A stretch of DNA of 64,000 nt, from assembly GCA_030748575.1 (NCBI GenBank), contig JASMLR010000006.1:62001-126000 (forward strand). The letters run 5' to 3'. Source of the stretch: Phycisphaerales bacterium (GTDB lineage: Bacteria; Planctomycetota; Phycisphaerae; Phycisphaerales; SM1A02). The notes below the pieces were generated by a model that worked only from the letters and a program-made list of their open reading frames with translations, had not been told where the DNA came from and made no database searches. Shown here in pieces: positions 59,433 through 64,000 of this stretch; position 1 is the stretch's first letter, and the number at the start of each line of letters is the position of its first letter. A program made the position numbers and the translations under genes.

Positions 59433-60961
59433 CGCGCTGCCTCGGCAAGGTCTATCGCCCGCCCGAGTGCCGCCGCCTTGTTGACCGTCTCGTCGTACTC
59501 GCGCGACGGCACGGAGTCGAGTACAACGCCGGCGCCGGCCTGAAGGTGATAGGTCCACGGCGGCCCGGGATTCGACGCGGGAACGACGATGGTTCGAAGC
59601 GCGATGGCAATGTCAAGATCGCCTTGAAGGGACACGCATCCGATACCACCAGCGTATGGACCTCGCCGCAGCGGCTCGAGTTCATCGATGATCTGCATGG
59701 CCCGAATCTTGGGAGCGCCGCTGACCGTGCCGACCGGCAGGGATCGCCTGAGCGCATCCCAGCAGTCCATGGCCTCGGAGAGTCGTCCGGTGACCGTGGA
59801 ACTCAGATGCATGACGTGGCTGTACCGCTCCACGTCCATCAACCGGTCCACCGAGACGCTTCCGGGCTCACACACGGTGCCAATGTCGTTTCGCGCCAGG
59901 TCGACCAGCATGGCGTGTTCGGCGCACTCCTTGGCGTCGCCGCGAAGGTCGCCCTCAAGCGCCAGATCGGCCGCTGCATCCACGCCTCGCTTGCGGGTGC
60001 CGGCGAGGGGACGGCTGGTCACGCAGCCTCCATGCACCCGGCACAGAATCTCGGGGCTCGACGCGATCAGGACCACGTCCGGCGACTGCATGTAGATCAT
60101 GTAAGGGCTCGGATTCACCACCCGCAGTGCGCGGTAGACATCAAAGGGATCCACATCACTCACGCGGTCAAACCGCTGCGACGGAACCACCTGAAAGATG
60201 TCACCCGCCCGGATGTACTCGATGCACCGCTCAACCGCCGACTCAAAGTCTGCCCGGTTCGTGGTCGGCGTCCCCGGCAGTTCGCCGCCTGCGGGCGCCT
60301 CGAGGTCCACCCGGCCTGCTGGCAGCGTCACCGAGTCGGCAGAGAGCCGGGCCAGGACCGCGTCGATGGCTGCCGAGGCCTCCGACCAGGCTGCGTCGGG
60401 CGCGGCCTGCCGCAGGTCTGCCCAACAGGTCACCGAGAGCGTCTTGTCGACATGATCGAACACGACAACGGTGTCGTACAACCCGAAGTGCAGATCGGGC
60501 AGTCCACGGTCATCCCGAGGCGCATTCGCTTCCGGGAGCGACTCGGGCTCGAGCCATCGAACACTGTCGTAGCCGAGCCATCCTGCCCACCCCCCTCGAA
60601 AGACATCCGTATCGCAGCGGGCCACCCGAATGCCATCGGTCAGGGCGCGAAGGTGGCCCAGCGGGTCCTCGCACGCCGTCTTTGTTCGGGTGCCACTGCG
60701 GTGATCAACGACCTCCATCTCGCAGCGACGGGCGGTCACCTCCAGGGCCGGCTGCGCAGCAACAATGCTGTATCTGCCCACAGAGCCCCCGACCTCAACC
60801 GACTCAAGGAGAAAGCTCGTGTCGGTCCGCGAGTCACCGTGCACCAACCGCCGGTAGGCAAGTACCGGAGTCAGGTGGTCAGACAACACACGCCGCGTAA
60901 CCGGGACGAGGTCATGGTCGGTAGCGGCTTGCATGAAAGCCTGCGGCGTGGGCTCGGTCAT
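59429..60961 (-). CDS. trpE: Anthranilate synthase component I
   Basis: First step of tryptophan synthesis, chorismate to anthranilate. 510 residues. The N-terminal SFLLESVEVGGSVGRYSIV contains the LLES tryptophan-feedback motif, which argues for TrpE against PabB. The catalytic chorismate-binding domain (about 240-500) has IRAGDIFQVVPSQR, PSPYMIYM, TSRPLAGTRKRG, LVDLARNDIG and GTVSGAPKIRAMQIIDELE. No trpG or trp operon gene is adjacent. The ATG at 60961 is placed 7 nt after TACACT, consistent with a leaderless mRNA. Confidence 0.93.
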   Translation of the reverse strand: MTEPTPQAFMQAATDHDLVPVTRRVLSDHLTPVLAYRRLVHGDSRTDTSFLLESVEVGGSVGRYSIVAAQPALEVTARRCEMEVVDHRSGTRTKTACEDPLGHLRALTDGIRVARCDTDVFRGGWAGWLGYDSVRWLEPESLPEANAPRDDRGLPDLHFGLYDTVVVFDHVDKTLSVTCWADLRQAAPDAAWSEASAAIDAVLARLSADSVTLPAGRVDLEAPAGGELPGTPTTNRADFESAVERCIEYIRAGDIFQVVPSQRFDRVSDVDPFDVYRALRVVNPSPYMIYMQSPDVVLIASSPEILCRVHGGCVTSRPLAGTRKRGVDAAADLALEGDLRGDAKECAEHAMLVDLARNDIGTVCEPGSVSVDRLMDVERYSHVMHLSSTVTGRLSEAMDCWDALRRSLPVGTVSGAPKIRAMQIIDELEPLRRGPYAGGIGCVSLQGDLDIAIALRTIVVPASNPGPPWTYHLQAGAGVVLDSVPSREYDETVNKAAALGRAIDLAEAAR

Positions 60962-60968
60962 CCCGGGC

Positions 60969-60974
60969 AGTGTA
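60969..60974 (-). promoter_or_regulatory. -10 box (TACACT) of trpE
   Basis: TACACT ends 7 nt before ATG 60961 on the minus strand, without a Shine-Dalgarno. It lies 11 bp from the opposite-facing TATGAT of the ABC ATPase gene. Confidence 0.38.
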
Positions 60975-60985
60975 CCGCCCTGACG

Positions 60986-60991
60986 TATGAT
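60986..60991 (+). promoter_or_regulatory. -10 box (TATGAT) of the ABC ATPase gene
   Basis: TATGAT ends 7 nt before ATG 60999. No Shine-Dalgarno is present; this placement favours ATG 60999 over ATG 60987 as the start. Confidence 0.4.
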
Positions 60992-60998
60992 CTCCGGC

Positions 60999-61724
60999 AT
61001 GGGCGAGCAGCCGAACAACATCATCGACATCAGGGAACTGCAGCGGTTGTACTGCCGGCCCGATGGCACCGTGCTCGTCGCCGCGCTCGGGGGAGTGGAT
61101 CTGAGCATCGAGCGTGGCCGCTACGTGTGCATCATGGGGCAGAGCGGATCGGGCAAGAGCACACTGATGAACATCCTGGGCTGCCTTGACCGGCCCACCC
61201 AGGGGACCTATCGGCTCGCGGGCGAGGACGTGTCGGACATGGACGACACGGCGTTGAGCGAGATCCGAGGCCGTCAGATCGGGTTCATCTTTCAGTCGTT
61301 CAATCTCATCCCCGAGTTGACCATCGTCGAGAACGTCGAGGTCCCGCTCTTCTACCAGAACGTCCCCCGCGCCGAGCGTCACGCACGCGCGCGTGCGGTC
61401 CTCGAACGCGTCGCGTTGACCGACCGCCTGAGTCACCGACCGAACCAGCTCTCGGGTGGGCAGCAGCAGCGAGTGGCCATAGCGCGAGCGCTCGTGGGAG
61501 ATCCTCCATTGCTTCTGGCAGACGAACCGACCGGCAATCTGGACTCAGCGACGGGTGAGACCATTCTGGGGCTGCTGGATGATCTGCACGCCGAAGGCCG
61601 AACCATTGTCATGGTGACGCACGACGAAGAAACCGCCAAGCGGTCGCAGCGGGTCATCCGGCTGCGTGATGGGCTGGTCGACTCGGATGTCTCAAACCAG
61701 GCCGCGGCCACCGCGGGCCGATAG
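60999..61724 (+). CDS. MacB/LolD-type ABC transporter ATPase
   Basis: 241 residues. Walker [23 protein letters not shown] is typical of the MacB/LolD/FtsE group; Q-loop [24 protein letters not shown], signature [15 protein letters not shown], Walker [13 protein letters not shown] and switch His VTHDEETAK. These ATPases work with MacB/FtsX-type permeases in lipoprotein release or efflux. No permease is in the next gene (ruvC), so the partner must be elsewhere. ATG 60999 is selected; ATG 60987 would add MISG. Confidence 0.87.
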   Translation: MGEQPNNIIDIRELQRLYCRPDGTVLVAALGGVDLSIERGRYVCIMGQSGSGKSTLMNILGCLDRPTQGTYRLAGEDVSDMDDTALSEIRGRQIGFIFQSFNLIPELTIVENVEVPLFYQNVPRAERHARARAVLERVALTDRLSHRPNQLSGGQQQRVAIARALVGDPPLLLADEPTGNLDSATGETILGLLDDLHAEGRTIVMVTHDEETAKRSQRVIRLRDGLVDSDVSNQAAATAGR

Positions 61725-61733
61725 GAGAGCCGC

Positions 61734-62231
61734 ATGCGTGTCCTTGGTCTTGACCCCGGCTTGCGGCGCACCGGGTACGGGTGCATTGACGCAAACCCGG
61801 CAGGAACAGCCCACGCGGTGGTCGAAGCGGGCGTTGTCAACGTTCCACAGCGGCAGCCGCTCGCTACGCGGCTCCATACGCTCCATACCGAGGTTGCCCG
61901 CATCATCGAGGAAACCAGCCCCGAGTTGGTCGTGATCGAGCAGGTGTTCGTGCATCGGGATCGCGCCCAGACGGCCATGCAGATGGGGCACGGTCGGGGC
62001 GTGCTTCTGCTCGCTGCGGCCCAGCACGGCCTGGAGGTCGGCGAACTCTCCCCCGCCGAAATCAAACGCGCCGTCACCGGCAGCGGGCGGGCGACCAAGG
62101 AGCAGATTCAGCTGGCGGTCACGAGCCTTCTGGGCCTCACCGTCGTCCCCGATCAGCCCGACATGGCCGACGCGCTGGCGGTGGCGATTGCCGGCGCCGC
62201 CCGGGCCGCCTCGGCCCGGCCAGCAGGTTGA
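61734..62231 (+). CDS. ruvC: Crossover junction endodeoxyribonuclease RuvC
   Basis: Holliday-junction resolvase, 165 residues. Catalytic acidic residues: Asp7 in [15 protein letters not shown], Glu69 in LVVIEQVF, and Asp143/Asp146 in [27 protein letters not shown] and [20 protein letters not shown] are family motifs. GGAGAG stands 4 nt before the ATG. The C-terminus AASARPAG lies in the first unit of a 31-bp tandem repeat, so the stop codon is within the repeat. No ruvA/B in view. Confidence 0.94.
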   Translation: MRVLGLDPGLRRTGYGCIDANPAGTAHAVVEAGVVNVPQRQPLATRLHTLHTEVARIIEETSPELVVIEQVFVHRDRAQTAMQMGHGRGVLLLAAAQHGLEVGELSPAEIKRAVTGSGRATKEQIQLAVTSLLGLTVVPDQPDMADALAVAIAGAARAASARPAG

Positions 62232-62286
62232 CGGTGCCGCCTCGGCCCGGCCAGCAGGTTGACGGTGCCGCCTCGGCCCGGCCAGC
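62205..62286 (+). repeat. 31-bp tandem repeat across the ruvC stop codon
   Basis: Two full identical units of 31 bp (62205-62235, 62236-62266) plus a 20-bp partial third (62267-62286). The unit begins GCCGCCTCGGCCCGGCC and contains CAGCAGGTTGACGG; the TGA inside it is the ruvC stop in the first copy. 31 is not a multiple of 3, so copies gained or lost upstream of the stop would change the end of the protein. Confidence 0.9.
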
Positions 62287-62291
62287 GCAAG

Positions 62292-62328
62292 AAAAAGGCC
62301 CGGCAGCGGCAAAGCCGCATACCGAGCC
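62292..62328 (-). terminator. Intrinsic terminator of the candidate small RNA
   Basis: GGCUCGGUA pairs with UGCCGGGCC (two G-U pairs), a bulged U follows, then GCGGC-UUU-GCCGC, i.e. 14 base pairs capped by UUU, and finally UUUUU (62296-62292). The G-U pairs and the T-run both point to minus-strand transcription. On the plus strand there is no T-run after the hairpin. Confidence 0.65.
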
Positions 62329-62369
62329 CTTCCGGGGGCAAGTTGAGGTCGGGCCGTTGCCGGCTCGAC
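62292..62369 (-). ncRNA. Candidate small RNA, about 78 nt
   Basis: On the minus strand a promoter (62376-62403) is followed, 7 nt after the -10 box, by G62369, the first base of a hairpin GUCG-A-GCCG/GCAA/CGGC-C-CGAC (62369-62348), with a GNRA tetraloop and one A-C mismatch. A linker with little structure, beginning CUCAACUUGCCCCC (62347-62329), precedes an intrinsic terminator. The three elements fit one transcript exactly. It does not resemble SRP RNA, 6S RNA or a tRNA. The target is unknown. Confidence 0.55.
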
Positions 62370-62375
62370 GGGGGA

Positions 62376-62403
62376 ATCATACTCACCCCACGGCTTCCGT
62401 CAA
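62376..62403 (-). promoter_or_regulatory. Predicted promoter of the candidate small RNA
   Basis: TTGACG (62403-62398), 16-nt spacer, TATGAT (62381-62376) on the minus strand; five of six matches to each consensus hexamer. It is the best sigma-70-type promoter I found in the window, and no minus-strand protein gene lies downstream before ruvC's 3' end. Confidence 0.55.
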
Positions 62404-62518
62404 CGACCGTAGAACCAAAACCCAAGAAATATTGACTTCGCCGCCCCGCCGGCCAGCACGACCCCACCGTAGGTCAGGCCATGTCGGGGCCCCCGCGCCG
62501 CAGTATTCCCTATCCGCC
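62404..62518. other. Remainder of the 402-bp ruvC-cyclophilin gap: nothing recognised
   Basis: Between the small RNA promoter and the plus-strand promoter candidate lies a locally A/T-rich stretch (AACCAAAACCCAAGAAATATTGAC) in an otherwise GC-rich region. I see no open frame with protein-like codon use, no tRNA and no further hairpin with a T-run. Confidence 0.5.
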
Positions 62519-62547
62519 TTGACGACGTCTGGTCGATCACGAAGAAT
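62519..62547 (+). promoter_or_regulatory. Promoter candidate for the cyclophilin-domain gene
   Basis: TTGACG (62519-62524), 17-nt spacer, AAGAAT (62542-62547). Start near 62554 leaves a leader of about 80 nt before ATG 62634. The -10 has only four matches. Confidence 0.33.
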
Positions 62548-62633
62548 CACGATCCACCGCACGCGATTCCAACCCTTCACGGGATCGATCTGACCGGGCC
62601 GCCTGGCCCCGATACCCACCGGACCCGAGACCC

Positions 62634-64000
62634 ATGCTCATCTTCTCGCTCATGCTGGCGTTCGCCGCTCCACAACCTCCGCCGTCCTCACCCCCTCAGT
62701 CTTCACCCCCTCAGTCTTCACCCCCCCGGGCACCGGTCGAGGCGGACGCGGAAGCCCTGCAGGATGCACTGAGGTCGATGCCGCCGCGGGCCGACGCCGA
62801 GGCATGGGCCGAAGCGGCGGCCGCGGCGCGGCTGCAGGCGCGGCAGTTCACGGCGACCTATCCCAATGACACCCGCGGGCTTGAGGCCGATGCGTCGCTG
62901 AGCATGGCGATGTCAGACGATGATGGGGTGGACGCGGCCTTTGCCGCCCTGATGGCGTTGGCGCCCGAGAAAACCTCGGGTGGACTCGCGTGGGCCGAGT
63001 ACTGGGCCGCACGTGACACGGCCCGATCGGTGCATGTGCTGGAGCGACTGCTCGATGATCGCCCGGACGCCAGGCTGTACATGAAGTCGTTGTTCCAATT
63101 GCTGTCGCAGACGGAAATCCAACGGCTTCACGATCGCATGCAAAAGCATGCCGCCCCCGACGCTGATCTTGACCGGGCCGCACTCGAGTTGGACATGCTC
63201 GCCCGCACGGTGCCCCCGCTTGCCGCCATCCATGGCTTCAACATCCTGCAGGCCCACCCGGACCACCTCGACCTGCGCATCGCCACGGCACGCGGCCTCC
63301 GGCACGCCAACCGCTTTGCAGATGCCCGCCGCATGCTTGAGGCGATCGAACCGCCACTTCAGGATCCCGGCCACGTCTACCTGTGGTCCGATGTCTGCTA
63401 CGCAGATCACGACTTTGTCCGCGCCCTGAGGCTGCTCGAGTCGATCGACCTTGAGGCTATTGAAACGTCCAGGCCCGGCCTCCACCGGCGACTCAACTTC
63501 ATGCTGCCCGTCCGAAGAGAGGCTGTTGACTCCTGGCCTGATGAACTGGTCCTTCGAGCGTCGGAGGCAAAGCGTGGCGCCAACCCCCTGGCCCGAATGC
63601 AGATCGAGGGGCAGGAAGTCATGGTTGAACTGTTCGAGGACACCGCCCCGAACACAGTGGCGAACTTCATCGCCGCGGCCGACCTGGGCATCTTCGATGG
63701 ATATGAGGCCGGTCAGGTCCATACGGGCTTCCGGACCATCATGGGGGGACGCCACGATGGCGACGGCCTGCCGACCTGGACCATTCCCGATGAACACGAG
63801 TCCATGGAAGCCAGGCCCATTGTGTCCGGAAGCCTCGTCGCGTACCGCACGTCTCGTCCAGCGTCGGGCGACACGGAGTTCTTTGTGCTTCACTTCCCCG
63901 CGCCGCATCTCAACACGCTGCGAACGACATTCGGCCGCGTGCTGAGCGGCCTGGACGTCATTCGAGGGATGGAGCAAGGCGACGAGGTTGACTCCATCGA
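62634..64000 (+). CDS. Exported protein with C-terminal cyclophilin-type PPIase domain (3' end outside window)
   Basis: 455 codons visible. A short hydrophobic start (MLIFSLMLAFAAPQ) acts as signal, followed by PPQSS repeats. Residues about 35-310 are helical and TPR-like (LEADASLSMAMSDDDG, FADARRMLEAIEPPL, FVRALRLLESIDLE). From about 320 onward a cyclophilin domain appears: GQEVMVELFEDTAPNTVANFIAAADLG, then the F-x-I-x-GG equivalent FRTIMGGRHDGDG, and TEFFVLHFPAPHLN, TTFGRVLSGLDVI. The usual catalytic Arg of FHRVI is Gly-Phe-Arg shifted (HTGFRTI), so PPIase activity needs checking. The frame is open to the window end. Confidence 0.8.
   Translation, partial: MLIFSLMLAFAAPQPPPSSPPQSSPPQSSPPRAPVEADAEALQDALRSMPPRADAEAWAEAAAAARLQARQFTATYPNDTRGLEADASLSMAMSDDDGVDAAFAALMALAPEKTSGGLAWAEYWAARDTARSVHVLERLLDDRPDARLYMKSLFQLLSQTEIQRLHDRMQKHAAPDADLDRAALELDMLARTVPPLAAIHGFNILQAHPDHLDLRIATARGLRHANRFADARRMLEAIEPPLQDPGHVYLWSDVCYADHDFVRALRLLESIDLEAIETSRPGLHRRLNFMLPVRREAVDSWPDELVLRASEAKRGANPLARMQIEGQEVMVELFEDTAPNTVANFIAAADLGIFDGYEAGQVHTGFRTIMGGRHDGDGLPTWTIPDEHESMEARPIVSGSLVAYRTSRPASGDTEFFVLHFPAPHLNTLRTTFGRVLSGLDVIRGMEQGDEVDSI
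62688..62726 (+). repeat. 15-bp tandem repeat encoding PPQSS
   Basis: TCACCCCCTCAGTCT is repeated twice exactly (62688-62702, 62703-62717) with a partial third copy. It is in frame in the N-terminal linker of the cyclophilin-domain protein. Confidence 0.75.

Noticed and set aside
59429-60961. Aminodeoxychorismate synthase (PabB) instead of TrpE
   Set aside because: The N-terminal LLES feedback motif favours TrpE.
62292-62369. SRP RNA, 6S RNA or a riboswitch
   Set aside because: A GGAAG stretch is present in the linker, but the SRP apical motif with AGCAGC is missing; it is too short for 6S; and no gene follows on the minus strand for a riboswitch to control.

Overview
The window is a gene-dense, high-GC bacterial chromosome segment with almost no long intergenic DNA. 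I read it as a Gram-negative planctomycete-like genome, most likely class Phycisphaerae. The reasons are the many outer-membrane-type lipoproteins, the sdhC-sdhA-sdhB order with a one-piece di-haem cytochrome b, an FHA-GAF-SpoIIE phosphatase, a PilT/GspE-like pair and a very large AsmA-like protein. No 16S rRNA or similar marker is present, so this placement is moderate confidence only.

Layout. 1-8.4 kb: ettA, a ROK sugar kinase, tRNA-Ser(UGA), two small exported proteins, the succinate dehydrogenase operon, an FHA-GAF-PP2C phosphatase and tRNA-Arg(CCG). 8.5-22.3 kb: a nine-gene accessory locus of two converging, tightly overlapping operons (details below). 22.3-36.5 kb: guaB; a PilT-like ATPase, a GspE-like protein whose Walker A lysine is replaced, and a CvpA-domain protein; a CsgG-like/COG3014/YcfL/LpoB envelope lipoprotein cluster; and pepP-accB-accC. 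36.5-42.7 kb: a long minus-strand operon groES-aroA-ABC exporter-FecCD-FecE-small membrane protein, then apt. 42.8-50.1 kb: tyrosine/homogentisate degradation (hppD, hmgA, fahA, plus an unknown protein coupled to fahA), interrupted by a NeuC-type epimerase and an ACR3 arsenite exporter. 50.1-64 kb: gltX, pssA, a LOG protein, a 1,316-residue AsmA-like protein, an epimerase, trpE, an ABC ATPase, ruvC, a candidate small RNA and a cyclophilin-domain protein cut by the window end.

The most unusual part is 8.5-22.3 kb. The plus-strand operon encodes a zinc-ribbon protein, a protein resembling GTPase-associated protein 1 N-terminal type 2, a large one-TM helical protein, an ExbB/TolQ-like channel subunit and two different ExbD/TolR-like partners. 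The facing minus-strand operon encodes a GTPase-TM-trypsin-like protease fusion, a protein resembling GTPase-associated protein 1 N-terminal type 1, and a vWA lipoprotein with long Gly/Gln/Ser repeats. Together they look like a GTPase-centred envelope-spanning system with an ion-driven channel and a built-in protease. Such architectures are predicted to act in biological conflict or surveillance. I do not know this exact combination as a described system.

Two regulatory observations stand out. First, about ten operon-head genes have a TANNNT -10-like box 6-9 nt before the start codon and no Shine-Dalgarno sequence. This suggests frequent leaderless transcription beside a second class with clear AGGAGG-type sites. 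Second, the only gap over 300 bp (62232-62633) holds a 31-bp tandem repeat and, on the minus strand, a promoter, a GNRA-capped hairpin and an intrinsic terminator that together define a small RNA of about 78 nt.
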